A stretch of 34,965 bases of DNA from Geobacter sp. (GCA_009886055.1 VFJM01000198.1:1-34965); one strand, 5' to 3'. Counted from the first letter of the stretch, positions 1 to 8,866 are shown. The notes: generated from the letters alone by a model not told the origin. Numbers and translations are program-made.

Positions 1-2
1 CC

Positions 3-119
3 CGCATGAGCATCCTCAACAGCGCCTGCAGCGGCAAGTTCTCCACCGATCGGACGATCACCGATTATAACGAGGAGATCTGGCACCTGAAGGCGATGCC
101 GATGTGTGGCGTCGAATAA
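3..119 (+). CDS. glgP: Glycogen/alpha-glucan phosphorylase, C-terminal end (partial)
   Basis: Only the last 38 codons are in the window, and the gene begins upstream. The readable tail contains RMSILNSACSGKFS, then DRTITDYNEEIW, and a TAA stop. This matches the conserved C-terminus of PLP-dependent alpha-glucan phosphorylases, which release glucose-1-phosphate from glycogen or starch (family knowledge). The catalytic and PLP-binding parts are outside the window, so activity cannot be judged. It is followed by a 54-bp gap and the DHH-CBS-polymerase gene on the same strand. The call rests on a short but characteristic motif. Confidence 0.8.
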   Translation, partial: RMSILNSACSGKFSTDRTITDYNEEIWHLKAMPMCGVE

Positions 120-173
120 TCCGGTTTCTGCCCTGAAGGTCTTGAATCAGAAGCTAATTCCCAGGTTTGTCGG

Positions 174-2852
174 GTGAGTATGGACGTTATCACTACCCAC
201 ACAAATGCCGATTTTGATTGTCTGGGCGCCATGACGGCGGCTCTCCGCCTGTATCCCGGCGCACTGCTGTCATTTCCCGGATCGCAGGAGAAAGCGGTGC
301 GCGATTTTGTCGCGCGGCATCCGGAGTACCTGCCGCACTTCATCCGAGCCAAAGATATCAACCTCGAATCAATCACCCGCCTGATCATCGTCGATTGCCA
401 GCAGGCCTCCCGCATCGGCCGCTTCGCAGAGATTCTGGATCGTCCCGGCCTGGAAATACACCTCTATGACCATCATCCGGTGACGGATGACAGCATCCTG
501 CCGACCGGAGGAGTGCTTTCCGTCTGCGGTTCCGCCTCGACCCTCCTGGCTGCCCGGCTGATGGAAGCGGGCGTTGCCCTGAGTGCAGAAGAGGCCACCC
601 TGATCATGCTCGGCATCCATGAGGATACCGGGCGCCTGCTGTTTGCATCGGCAACGCCGGACGACTACCGCGTCGCGGGGTGGCTGCTGGGGGAGGGGGC
701 CCGGCTCACCGTTGTCAGTGACGCGCTGACGCCGGAGTTGACCAGGGCGCAGATGGGGCTTTTGAAACAGCTGTTGACGACCCTCAAGACCAGCATGGTC
801 AATGGCGTGGTCATTTCGGTGGCATACGCTTCCTGCGACCATTATGTCGGCGATATTGCGTCTTTGGCGCACCTGATGCGGGATATGGAAAATATGGACG
901 CGCTGTTTGTAGCGGTGGCCATGGAAGATCATGTCTATCTGGTGGCCCGCAGCCATACCCCCGAAGTCGATGCCGGTGAAGTCATGAAGGGATTCCAGGG
1001 GGGCGGCCATGCCACTGCAGCTTCGGCGGTCGTGCATGATCAGCCGCTGAAACAGGTACTGGAGCGGCTTGACGAACTGCTGCAGCTTTCGGTCAGTGGA
1101 GAGGCAACCGCGGGGGGGATCATGTCGACCCCGGTCAAGACCATGCCCGACTCGGTTGACATATCCGGTGCACGCGAGCTTCTGACGCGCTACAATTGCA
1201 ACGCTATGCCGGTTATGGCCGGAGAAGCGATGGTCGGAGTCATCTCGCGCAAGACAGTCGAGAAGGCGCTGTACCACGGGCTGGGTGAGTCGCCCGTTAC
1301 GGACTTCATGCATACCGAATACCTCTCCGCAACCCCCGATACCCCCCTTGCAGACATCCAGTCCTACATGGTGACCGGCAATCGCCGTTTCGTGCCGGTT
1401 TTTGAGGGAACACGGCTGGCCGGAGCGGTGACCCGGACCGATCTGATGCGTTATATTTATGGCGGCCGGCGTGGGCAGAGCGGCGCACTCTATGATCTTG
1501 AATCCCTGGAAGTCCCGACTCGAATCCGTTCGGTAGCAGGACTGATCGGCAAGAGGCTTTCCGCGGATATCCGCGAGACCTTGCACCGGCTGGGCGCGGT
1601 CGGCGACGGCCTGGGGCTGGCGGTCTATGCGGTCGGCGGTTTTGTGCGCGACCTGCTGCTGGGGATCGATAACCTGGATATAGATATAACCGTTGAAGGC
1701 GATGGCGTTTTCTTCGCGGAATGTTTCGCCGAGCGGTATGGCGGCAGGGTACGCAGCCACCAGAAATTCGGCACAGCGGTGCTGGTTCTGACCGATGACC
1801 GCAAGATCGATGTGGCCAGCACCCGCCTGGAATATTACGAATCCCCCGGTGCCCTGCCGACGGTTGAGCGGGCTTCGCTCCGGCATGACCTGTACCGGCG
1901 TGATTTTACGGTCAACACGCTGGCGCTCTGCATCAACAGCGACCGCTTCGGGTCTCTGACCGATCATTTCGGCGGCCAGCAGGATATACAGGAACGGGTC
2001 GTCAGGGTGCTGCACAACCTGTCGTTTGTCGAGGACCCTACCCGCGTGTTCCGGGCCATACGTTTTGAGCAGCGCCTCGGCTTTCACATCGCTCCGCATA
2101 CCGAGAACCTGATGCGCAGCGCGGTGCGTATGCATCTCCTCGACAAGTTGGGAGGGGAGCGCCTGTTGAGTGAGCTGGTGCAGATCATGCGTGAAAAGGA
2201 GCCGTCAGGGGCCATTGTACGCATGTCCTCTCTGGGGCTCCTGCCGTTCATTCATCCCGCGCTCAAGCTGGTGCCGGCCACGGAGCGGGTCCTGAAGGAA
2301 ACGGGACAGGTGATGGCCTGGTTCCGGCTGCTCTATCTGGAGGATCGTTGTGAGCCATGGCAGGTCTATTTTATGGCAGTGTGCGATGGACTTACGTACG
2401 AAGAGTTCTGCGATGCCTGTGCCCGTCTGGCGATTCCCGGGCGACTTGCCTCACGGCTCTGCAGTCAGCGCCACCTGGTTCTCACAACTCTGAAAGCGAT
2501 CAAGCGGCGTCTGAAACAGGGAGCCGGAGTTCGCAACAGCCAGCTGTATATCTGGTTCAGCGGCCTTAACCTGGAGATGCTGCTGTACATGGCGGCCCGG
2601 GCCAGCAGCGAACAGGTCAGGCGCTTCGTGTCGCTCTATCTGACCCGACTGCGCGCTGTCGTCCCGTTTTTGGACGGAGATGACCTGCGTGGGCTCGGTC
2701 TGGAGCCTGGACCGCTGTTCCGGCGCCTCAAGGAACGCCTGCTGCATGCGCGTCTCGATGGCGAGGTTAACAGTCGGGATGAAGAAGTGGCTTTGGCGCT
2801 ATCTCTGATTCAGTCAGGACCAAAACCAGGTAATATCCATAAAATCGTATAG
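174..2852 (+). CDS. DHH phosphoesterase-CBS pair-poly(A)/CCA polymerase fusion
   Basis: This 892-aa protein has three parts. Residues 1 to about 300 form a DHH/DHHA1 phosphoesterase domain, with the N-terminal NADFD metal motif and D99-H100-H101. Residues about 315-435 hold two CBS repeats, a regulatory ligand-binding module that often binds adenine nucleotides. From about residue 450 there is a class II tRNA nucleotidyltransferase/poly(A) polymerase head: GGFVRD at about 487, the DIDI metal-binding carboxylates at about 502, RRDFTVN at about 571 and DPTRVFRAIRF further on, then a helical RNA-binding tail. The fusion is known in Geobacter-type and some other bacteria, where the polymerase part adds A or CCA to RNA 3' ends. 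The DHH part may hydrolyse small RNAs or phosphoesters (inference). The start is GTG 174. ATG 180 is equally possible because neither has a strong ribosome binding site. Confidence 0.9.
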   Translation: MSMDVITTHTNADFDCLGAMTAALRLYPGALLSFPGSQEKAVRDFVARHPEYLPHFIRAKDINLESITRLIIVDCQQASRIGRFAEILDRPGLEIHLYDHHPVTDDSILPTGGVLSVCGSASTLLAARLMEAGVALSAEEATLIMLGIHEDTGRLLFASATPDDYRVAGWLLGEGARLTVVSDALTPELTRAQMGLLKQLLTTLKTSMVNGVVISVAYASCDHYVGDIASLAHLMRDMENMDALFVAVAMEDHVYLVARSHTPEVDAGEVMKGFQGGGHATAASAVVHDQPLKQVLERLDELLQLSVSGEATAGGIMSTPVKTMPDSVDISGARELLTRYNCNAMPVMAGEAMVGVISRKTVEKALYHGLGESPVTDFMHTEYLSATPDTPLADIQSYMVTGNRRFVPVFEGTRLAGAVTRTDLMRYIYGGRRGQSGALYDLESLEVPTRIRSVAGLIGKRLSADIRETLHRLGAVGDGLGLAVYAVGGFVRDLLLGIDNLDIDITVEGDGVFFAECFAERYGGRVRSHQKFGTAVLVLTDDRKIDVASTRLEYYESPGALPTVERASLRHDLYRRDFTVNTLALCINSDRFGSLTDHFGGQQDIQERVVRVLHNLSFVEDPTRVFRAIRFEQRLGFHIAPHTENLMRSAVRMHLLDKLGGERLLSELVQIMREKEPSGAIVRMSSLGLLPFIHPALKLVPATERVLKETGQVMAWFRLLYLEDRCEPWQVYFMAVCDGLTYEEFCDACARLAIPGRLASRLCSQRHLVLTTLKAIKRRLKQGAGVRNSQLYIWFSGLNLEMLLYMAARASSEQVRRFVSLYLTRLRAVVPFLDGDDLRGLGLEPGPLFRRLKERLLHARLDGEVNSRDEEVALALSLIQSGPKPGNIHKIV

Positions 2853-2867
2853 TTATAAAAAACCGGC

Positions 2868-2897
2868 TTGACGGAATACACCATTGCATGCTAGTAA
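2868..2897 (+). promoter_or_regulatory. Possible sigma-70 promoter before the exported 130-aa protein
   Basis: TTGACG at 2868-2873 is followed after 18 bp by TAGTAA at 2892-2897. The -35 is good and the -10 is weak. It lies 38 bp upstream of the start codon at 2935, in the only gap between the fusion gene and this gene. Confidence 0.35.
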
Positions 2898-2934
2898 GGT
2901 ACGGCGTTAAATAATAATATGGAGATGATACTCT

Positions 2935-3327
2935 ATGAAACAATTCAGAAAACTTGTTGCGGTGATGACGCTGGTTTCGCTTCTATCGACCGCTTCTTCG
3001 GTGTTTGCCGCAGATGAAACGATCAGGGAGGTTTTCACCGATGCGTTTTACGGCGCTGCCATCGGCGGGCTTGTCGGCGGGGCTATCATGGTTTTTAAGA
3101 CGAAGCCGCTTGACCATCTCAATTATATAGCGTACGGCGCAGCATCGGGCGTTCTGGTCGGCACGGCATACGGGTTGGCCAAATCAGCCCGCGCATTTGC
3201 CGAAGTTGAAAACGGGCGCGTAAAAATGGCGTTTCCGACGGTCACCCCCGCGCTGGTAGATTCACCCTCTACCGGCCGGACAACGATTGCCTGGAAAGCC
3301 GATCTGATCAGAGGCACGTTCAACTGA
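2935..3327 (+). CDS. Small exported protein of unknown function
   Basis: This 130-aa protein has a Sec-type signal peptide: a basic start (MKQFRK), a hydrophobic core, and a likely cut after VFA at residues 23-25. The mature part has a small-residue, glycine-rich segment (AIGGLVGGAIMVF, about residues 41-53) that could be a membrane hairpin, and a second glycine/alanine-rich stretch (YGAASGVLVGTAYGLA). It therefore looks like a periplasmic or envelope protein rather than an enzyme. I do not recognise a named family. The gene is bounded by a candidate promoter upstream and a strong terminator downstream, so it is probably a single-gene transcript. GGAGATGATA upstream supplies the ribosome binding site. 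Confidence 0.75.
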   Translation: MKQFRKLVAVMTLVSLLSTASSVFAADETIREVFTDAFYGAAIGGLVGGAIMVFKTKPLDHLNYIAYGAASGVLVGTAYGLAKSARAFAEVENGRVKMAFPTVTPALVDSPSTGRTTIAWKADLIRGTFN

Positions 3328-3355
3328 TCGACCGCTCCATGCGGCATGTAATTCG

Positions 3356-3389
3356 AAAAACCCGCTGTTGAACGATAGCGGGTTTTTTT
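3356..3389 (+). terminator. Rho-independent terminator
   Basis: CCCGCT (3361-3366) pairs with AGCGGG (3377-3382) and is followed by a run of seven T. Five A residues before the stem extend it against the T run. It closes the transcript of the exported 130-aa protein and could also work on the minus strand. Confidence 0.9.
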
Positions 3390-3443
3390 ATATCTTGTAC
3401 CCAGGCTTCAACAGACGTTCACCACATTTTCCGGGAGGATACG

Positions 3444-3758
3444 ATGTCAGAGTTTAAAAACGTTACCGTTGTCAAGAAGGCTAATATCTATTTTAGCGGG
3501 CAGGTGGTCAGTTATTCGGTACTGTTCGCGGATGGCACCAAAAAAACGCTCGGTGTCATGCAGCCCGGAAAATATGAATTTTCCACAGGGGTCGCCGAGA
3601 ACATGGAAATCCTCTCTGGAGAGCTGGAGTGGCAGATGAAGGGGGAGCACGAGTGGAAGAAAGCCTGCGGTGGTGAAGCGTTTGACGTGCCGGCACATTC
3701 CGTCTTTTTGATGAAGGTGCCGGTTGTAACGGACTATTGCTGTTCCTTCGTCGGCTGA
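3444..3758 (+). CDS. ppnP: Pyrimidine/purine nucleoside phosphorylase PpnP
   Basis: This 104-aa protein matches the PpnP (YaiE, DUF1255) family, a small single-domain cupin that phosphorolyses several nucleosides to base and ribose-1-phosphate (family knowledge). Visible family signatures are FKNVTVVKKANIYFSGQ at the N-terminus, GVMQPGKYEFSTG in the middle, the cupin segment EILSGELEWQ, and FDVPAHSVF near the end. The length is normal. The ribosome binding site GGGAGGATACG sits directly before ATG 3444. It lies between a terminator and gluQ, and its end is close to or overlaps the gluQ start, so the two are probably co-transcribed. Confidence 0.92.
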   Translation: MSEFKNVTVVKKANIYFSGQVVSYSVLFADGTKKTLGVMQPGKYEFSTGVAENMEILSGELEWQMKGEHEWKKACGGEAFDVPAHSVFLMKVPVVTDYCCSFVG

Positions 3759-3772
3759 CATCCAAACTCACG

Positions 3773-4702
3773 GTGGAAAAGTGTCAGTATCACCATGTTG
3801 TCGGCCGCTTTGCACCATCTCCGACCGGTGCGCTGCATATCGGTTCACTGGTAGCGGCAGTCGGAAGCTATCTGATGGCGAAACAGGGTGGCGGGCGTTG
3901 GCTGCTTCGACTCGATGATCTTGATGCGCAGCGTCAGGTTCCCGGAATGGCTGATGACATCATGCGGACATTGGAGTCGTTCGGCCTGCTCTGGGATGGC
4001 GAAGTTGCCTTTCAGAGCAGGCATCTGGAAGAATATCGGCGGATATTTGCCGTGCTGCAGCAGATGGGTGCCATCTATCCGTGCGCGTGTTCACGCAGGG
4101 AGATTGCCCGGAGCGCTTCAGCTCCCCATCTTGAGGACGAGTGCATGCCGTATCCCGGCACCTGTCGGGGTGGTATGAAAGCAAATGCGGCGATTCGTTC
4201 CTGGCGGGTCAGAGTGCCGGAGGAGGAAATCTGCTTTGCAGACATGAGGAAGGGACGTTTCTGCCAGACGCTCCCCGCGGTCTCCGGCGATTTTGTCCTG
4301 AGACGGGGCGACGGCGAGTTCGCCTATCAACTGGCGGTGGTTGTCGATGATCATCTGGCAGGGGTGAATCAGGTAGTGCGCGGAGATGATCTGCTCGCTT
4401 CAACGCCCCGCCAGATATATCTGCAGAGGCTTCTCGGCTTTCCGCAGCCGGACTATTGTCATCTGCCGCTGGTGGCAGGGCCGGATGGCTCGAAGCTGAG
4501 CAAACGTGACCACCTTGTGTCACATCAGCTGGGCAATGTGGCCGGGAGGGAGCGGGCACTGCTCCTCGCGGTGCTCCGTTTTCTCGGCCAGAATCCGCCT
4601 CCGGAACTTGCCCGGTGCTCCTGCAGCACTATCCTTGAGTGGGGGATCGCTCATGTTAATCCGCGCCAACTTCCCGCTCAGGGTGGGGTGTTGGTCGTCT
4701 AG
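3773..4702 (+). CDS. gluQ: Glutamyl-Q tRNA(Asp) synthetase
   Basis: This is a class I aminoacyl-tRNA synthetase-like enzyme that attaches glutamate to queuosine at position 34 of tRNA(Asp). GRFAPSPTGALHIGS carries the HIGH-type motif and SKLSKRD is the KMSKS-type motif. The zinc-site pattern C-A-C ... Y-P-G-T-C typical of GluQRS is present, and the anticodon-binding domain of true GluRS is absent, which fits about 309 aa. The start is uncertain. GTG 3773 gives a family-like N-terminus 13 bp after the ppnP stop. An in-frame TTG at 3737 would overlap ppnP. Neither has a clear ribosome binding site. The gene ends 4 bp into the convergent slp-type gene. Confidence 0.92.
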   Translation: MEKCQYHHVVGRFAPSPTGALHIGSLVAAVGSYLMAKQGGGRWLLRLDDLDAQRQVPGMADDIMRTLESFGLLWDGEVAFQSRHLEEYRRIFAVLQQMGAIYPCACSRREIARSASAPHLEDECMPYPGTCRGGMKANAAIRSWRVRVPEEEICFADMRKGRFCQTLPAVSGDFVLRRGDGEFAYQLAVVVDDHLAGVNQVVRGDDLLASTPRQIYLQRLLGFPQPDYCHLPLVAGPDGSKLSKRDHLVSHQLGNVAGRERALLLAVLRFLGQNPPPELARCSCSTILEWGIAHVNPRQLPAQGGVLVV

Positions 4703-5247
4703 TAAGGTTTGTGCGGCTCTCCCTCAAGCGCCCCCGGTGGACGGAGCATGAATCGTTCGTCGCCAACCTGGTTCTGATAAGGATTGGCTGGCCGGTCAGA
4801 CGATGACTCGGATGGGCGAAACAAACGAATCTCTTTGGCAGAAACAAGAGGATAGCGATAGTCGGCCCCTTCAAGTTTTTGAACCTTTTGCCCTTTGATC
4901 TCTCCGATGATGGTAACCAATGAACCGGGACGATAGAACAGGGGGTCGAGCAGTTCTCCGCTCACCACCAGAAAGCGTCCTGCGGAGGACGAAGATTCGT
5001 CAGGGACACCATTCGCAAACAGTTCAAGCTGTGCGACTTCAAGCTGCATCACATCGCCGCTGCTGCGAGTGCCGGCTATGATTCCCCCTACCAGAACATT
5101 TCTTCCCGCCAGCGCTTCCGGATTCCTCTTGATATCGGCATAGAGGATCGAACGGTCGGCAGTAGCCAGCCCCGCCTCGCTCATGACGTGGGCACACCCT
5201 CCCAGGATACCGGTCAGAGCAAAAACCAACCACACCAGACGCTTCAT
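4699..5247 (-). CDS. slp: Slp-family outer membrane lipoprotein
   Basis: This 182-aa protein begins with a lipoprotein signal peptide (MKRLVWLVFALTGILGGC). The lipobox LGGC puts the lipidated cysteine at residue 18. The body matches Slp, the starvation/stationary-phase outer membrane lipoprotein family: an OB-like beta-rich domain with RNVLVGGIIAGTR, a central LLDPLFYRPGSLVTIIGEI segment, and YPLVSAKEIRLF. The function of the family is not firmly known, and a role in envelope stability has been suggested. The AAAGGGAGG ribosome binding site fits the start at 5247. It is transcribed towards gluQ from its own promoter at 5327-5355. Confidence 0.85.
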   Translation of the reverse strand: MKRLVWLVFALTGILGGCAHVMSEAGLATADRSILYADIKRNPEALAGRNVLVGGIIAGTRSSGDVMQLEVAQLELFANGVPDESSSSAGRFLVVSGELLDPLFYRPGSLVTIIGEIKGQKVQKLEGADYRYPLVSAKEIRLFRPSESSSDRPANPYQNQVGDERFMLRPPGALEGEPHKPY

Positions 5248-5326
5248 AAAACCTCCCTTTCTACCGATGAACTCGACGTGAGGATCATACGTGGTTTACA
5301 CGGAAACTGACACTCTCACACTCGCC

Positions 5327-5355
5327 AGTATAGTGGTGTAGCCGGATTCTGGCAA
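5327..5355 (-). promoter_or_regulatory. Sigma-70 promoter for the slp-type gene
   Basis: On the minus strand, TTGCCA (5355-5350) is followed after 17 bp by TATACT (5332-5327). Both hexamers are close to consensus and the spacing is ideal. The inferred leader to the start codon at 5247 is about 70 nt. Confidence 0.7.
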
Positions 5356-5471
5356 TAGAATCTATTCGAGTTTACACCTTGATTATACGATAGTTGCATG
5401 GTATTTGTATCAACCGTACCTGCTGAATGCAGTGTGGATTGCCACATAATAAAGCACCCGAGGGGGACGAA

Positions 5472-6449
5472 ATGGAAAAGCTGAAGGTTCATTACCGTGA
5501 ATTAGGACTATCCAATACGAAAGAAATGTTTAGCAAGGCGATGGCAGGTAAATATGCTATCCCGGCATACAATTTCAACAACCTCGAACAGCTTCAGGCG
5601 ATTGTGACCGCCTGTGTTGAAACCGATTCACCCGTTATCATTCAAGTTTCCAAGGGAGCGCGCAGTTACGCAAACGAAACCATGCTCCGCTGCATGGCGA
5701 TGGGAGCCGTGCAGATGGCGCGTGAAGCCGGTTCCAACATTCCGATTTGTCTGCACCTTGATCACGGTGACACGTTTGAACTGTGCAAGTCCTGTGTCGA
5801 TAGCGGCTTTTCATCTGTCATGATTGACGGTTCGCATCTCCCGTTCGAAGAGAATATGGCGCTTGCCAAAAAAGTTGTCGAGTATGCCCATCAGTTCGAT
5901 GTTTCGGTTGAAGCGGAGTTAGGTGTTCTGGCCGGCATTGAGGATGAGGTTTCGGCGGAGCACTCCACCTACACAAAGCCGGAAGAGGTTGAAGAGTTCG
6001 TGAAAAAGACCGGGGTGGATTCGTTGGCGATCTCCATCGGGACCAGCCACGGGGCCTTCAAATTCAAAGCCGGACAGCCGGTTCCGCCTCTCCGGTTCGA
6101 TATTCTGGATGAGTGCGAAAAGCGTATTCCCGGTTTTCCGATCGTTCTTCATGGCGCCTCATCGGTGGTTCAGGAGTACGTTGAATTGATCAACCGGTAT
6201 GGCGGCAAGCTTGAAGGGGCGGTTGGTGTTCCCGAAGAGCAGTTGCGCAGGGCGGCAGCAAGTGCTGTCTGCAAGATCAATATCGATTCCGACGGCAGGT
6301 TGGCGGTAACCGCCAAGATTCGTGAATACTTTGCCAAGGACCCCAAAGAATTCGATCCGCGCAAATATCTGGGTGAAGCGCGCAAAGAACTGGTCAAACT
6401 GGTTAAACACAAGAACGAAACAGTTCTCGGTTCGGCCGGAAAAGCCTGA
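5472..6449 (+). CDS. fba: Class II fructose-1,6-bisphosphate aldolase
   Basis: This 325-aa zinc-dependent aldolase interconverts fructose-1,6-bisphosphate with dihydroxyacetone phosphate and glyceraldehyde-3-phosphate in glycolysis and gluconeogenesis. Class II signatures are AIPAYNFNNLEQLQA at the N-terminus, HLDHGDTFELCKSC (zinc histidine and catalytic aspartate), VEAELGVLAGIEDEV, GTSHGAFKF and VLHGASSVV. The start is ATG 5472, because a strong GAGGGGGA ribosome binding site lies just before it. A longer in-frame reading from 5427 adds residues with no family resemblance. The gene leads a same-strand group with the PilZ and chemoreceptor genes. Confidence 0.95.
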   Translation: MEKLKVHYRELGLSNTKEMFSKAMAGKYAIPAYNFNNLEQLQAIVTACVETDSPVIIQVSKGARSYANETMLRCMAMGAVQMAREAGSNIPICLHLDHGDTFELCKSCVDSGFSSVMIDGSHLPFEENMALAKKVVEYAHQFDVSVEAELGVLAGIEDEVSAEHSTYTKPEEVEEFVKKTGVDSLAISIGTSHGAFKFKAGQPVPPLRFDILDECEKRIPGFPIVLHGASSVVQEYVELINRYGGKLEGAVGVPEEQLRRAAASAVCKINIDSDGRLAVTAKIREYFAKDPKEFDPRKYLGEARKELVKLVKHKNETVLGSAGKA

Positions 6450-6488
6450 TTTCTCCCTACAGTGCTGTGCTGCCGCAGGAGGTGACGA

Positions 6489-6863
6489 ATGATTACCCGC
6501 AAATTTTCTCGCGTGCAATTTAAAGTCGGGGCGACCATCAGGGTCGCTGATCGACAGTTTCAGGGCGCAGTAGAAAATCTCAGCATGGCCGGCATGTTTC
6601 TGGTGACCAATGAACAGCTTTCTGAGGGTGAACCGGTCGACATTACTATTTTTCTTACGGGTATCATTCCGGAAATTGCGGTAAATTTCACTGGAGTCGT
6701 CACCCGCATAGCTGAGGATGGCGTCGGGTTTACTTTTGAAAAGATGGATCTTGGCTCGTATATGCATCTTAAAAATATTATCGCGTATAATAGCGATGAT
6801 GCAGAAAAGGTTATGGAAGAGATAGGTCATTCCATTGATGAAAAATTTGCTTCGGGTAAATAG
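6489..6863 (+). CDS. PilZ domain protein (c-di-GMP binding)
   Basis: This 124-aa single-domain protein carries both c-di-GMP contact motifs of PilZ: RxxxR at R4-R8 (RKFSR) and [D/N]xSxxG at N30-G35 (NLSMAG). Beta-strands fill residues about 36-80 and a C-terminal helical tail follows. Stand-alone PilZ proteins act as c-di-GMP-dependent adaptors for motility, exopolysaccharide or chemotaxis output (family knowledge). It sits 39 bp after fba and 35 bp before a chemoreceptor gene, so the two signalling genes may be co-expressed and may work together (inference). GCAGGAGGTGA before ATG 6489 is a near-perfect ribosome binding site. Confidence 0.88.
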   Translation: MITRKFSRVQFKVGATIRVADRQFQGAVENLSMAGMFLVTNEQLSEGEPVDITIFLTGIIPEIAVNFTGVVTRIAEDGVGFTFEKMDLGSYMHLKNIIAYNSDDAEKVMEEIGHSIDEKFASGK

Positions 6864-6898
6864 CTTCGATTTTCGGGCGCATGACTGAGGAAGGCACC

Positions 6899-8866
6899 AT
6901 GAAAAGACATTCAACGCTGTTTTCTGTCGGCGGATTTCTGCTTGGCGTTTCAGCCCCTGTCGGCTGGATCGTGATCAGGCTGCTTTTTTATTATGACGTC
7001 AGACGTGGTTTCTTTGAACAGATCTTCTACGACATCATAAAAGACGGCGAGCATTTTGCGCTGTACAATTATATGGGGGGCGGCACCGCCATCGTTCTTG
7101 CAGCACTTGGATACATGATCGGCAAGAACGGCGATGAACTGCAGAAGCGGGCTGCAGAGCTTGATGTACTCCATCAGGAGGTCGGCGAACAGAAAGAAAT
7201 CTTTGAAAATCGCTACAAGGTGCTGGACAGGAATATCAAAAATTTTCATCAGATCAGCAGCAAGATCCAGAAATCGCTCAATCTTGAAGAGGTGTTGCGT
7301 CTCTGCGCCACAGGATTACACGATGTTCTGGGGTACGAGCGAGTCAACATTTTGATGGCTGAAGAGGGCAAACGACTTCGTTTCTTTGCCGCTGTCGGAA
7401 CGGAGGGCTTTGACCCGTCTGACGTTGTCATGCCGATAGATTCGAGCATCGGTGTCATTGCAAAGTGCTTCAATGACCGTAAAGTATATCTGATTGACGA
7501 TATTTCCCGGTATCCCGAAGATTACCATTTAAAGTTCCCCCACAATAGCCTGTCACCTCTCCGTTCAAAAAGTTTTATCCTCTGCCCGATTGTTGTAAAG
7601 AACGATACAATCGGTATTTTCGGGATCGACAATAAAAACAGTCACCGCGCCCTCAATGACTCTGATGTCGATACCATTATGCTTTTCGCGGATCAGGTTG
7701 CATCCGCGATCACCCGAATCAATCTGTTGACATCAATTGACACGCTGACATCCGAGATGGAGAGCTCGTTCAAATTCCTGCTGGCGAACCGCGACCAGTA
7801 TTCCAGGAATGTGGGCAATCTGCGGGATGGAGTCGACTCGGTCGCCGACGGGACCGCAATTATCGCGTCCGCTTCTGAAGGGGTAATGGCCTCTATTGAT
7901 GAAACCAGTTCTGCAGTCAACGAGATTTCGGTTGCCATTGAACAGGTTACCCGAAATCTGGATCATCTGGCAGGGGTTGTCCACCAGTCGGCATCAGCCA
8001 TGGAGCAGATCCACAGCACCATCGGAAACGTCGAACAGAATGCGGCTATTTCACACGAAGTTTCGCATCAGGTAAAAGAGCGGGCTGAAGAAAGTCGTGC
8101 CGTGGTTACGGAAACGATCAATGCTCTCGACGAAATTAAACACTCGGTTGGTCTTTCATTTGACGCAATTCAGCGGTTGGCTGAGAACAGCACCCGCATT
8201 GAAAATATTGTCAGCGTTATTAACGATATCACGAAGCGCACCAACCTGCTGGCACTGAACGCTTCCATCATTGCAGCCCAGGCCGGTGAATACGGAAAGA
8301 GTTTTGGCGTTGTGGCCGATGAAATCCGCAATCTGTCACTTCAGACCGGCCATTCAACCGGTGAAATCACCTCCATCATCGAAGAGATCATGAGTGAGTC
8401 AAAAACTGCCGCCAATAATATCAGGGCTAGCAAGGACCTGGTTCAGCGCGGCGTTGAGTTGGGGCATACCACGGGAGAATCGCTCAAGGCGATTTTCGAC
8501 AGCTCCACCTGCTCGCTCGAAATGACCAAGCAAATCAAGCAGGCGACCCAGGAACAGGTGACCAGCGTCCAACTGGTGGCGCGCTCCATGGAAGAGATCA
8601 GTTCCATGACCACGCAGATATTCGCGGCATCGACAGATCAGGCCAGGGCCACCAAGAGCATTGCCCGGTCAATTGAAACAATCAGGGATATGACCCATGA
8701 AATGGTACTCTCCACATCGCGTCAGGTTGACGACGGCAAGTTGATTCGTCTCAATGTTGAATCGGTCAGCGGCATGGTTGTGGAAATGTTTGATAATATG
8801 GAGATGCGCAGAGCGCAGAGCGCAGAAGTCGTCAAGGAGCTGGAGCAGATGAAAGGGCTGACCTGA
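6899..8866 (+). CDS. Methyl-accepting chemotaxis protein with cytoplasmic GAF domain
   Basis: This 655-aa chemoreceptor has two hydrophobic segments near the N-terminus (about residues 6-28 and 60-78) enclosing a short loop, then a coiled-coil stretch, a GAF domain (about residues 115-280, from LEEVLRLCATGLHDVL to DQVASAITRINLL) and a long methyl-accepting signalling domain. The hairpin tip reads NLLALNASIIAAQAGEYGKSF and continues GVVADEIRNLS, a recognisable variant of the canonical CheA/CheW contact site. No HAMP domain is evident between membrane and signalling regions, and the small loop argues for intracellular sensing by the GAF domain. ATG 6899 is chosen over ATG 6881 because GAGGAAGG (6887-6894) fits 6899. 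Confidence 0.9.
   Translation: MKRHSTLFSVGGFLLGVSAPVGWIVIRLLFYYDVRRGFFEQIFYDIIKDGEHFALYNYMGGGTAIVLAALGYMIGKNGDELQKRAAELDVLHQEVGEQKEIFENRYKVLDRNIKNFHQISSKIQKSLNLEEVLRLCATGLHDVLGYERVNILMAEEGKRLRFFAAVGTEGFDPSDVVMPIDSSIGVIAKCFNDRKVYLIDDISRYPEDYHLKFPHNSLSPLRSKSFILCPIVVKNDTIGIFGIDNKNSHRALNDSDVDTIMLFADQVASAITRINLLTSIDTLTSEMESSFKFLLANRDQYSRNVGNLRDGVDSVADGTAIIASASEGVMASIDETSSAVNEISVAIEQVTRNLDHLAGVVHQSASAMEQIHSTIGNVEQNAAISHEVSHQVKERAEESRAVVTETINALDEIKHSVGLSFDAIQRLAENSTRIENIVSVINDITKRTNLLALNASIIAAQAGEYGKSFGVVADEIRNLSLQTGHSTGEITSIIEEIMSESKTAANNIRASKDLVQRGVELGHTTGESLKAIFDSSTCSLEMTKQIKQATQEQVTSVQLVARSMEEISSMTTQIFAASTDQARATKSIARSIETIRDMTHEMVLSTSRQVDDGKLIRLNVESVSGMVVEMFDNMEMRRAQSAEVVKELEQMKGLT

Noticed and set aside
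369-2135. Long open frame (588 codons) on the minus strand
   Set aside because: It is antisense to the DHH-CBS-polymerase gene, rich in His, Arg, Gln and Pro as GC-rich shadows are, and has no recognisable domain.
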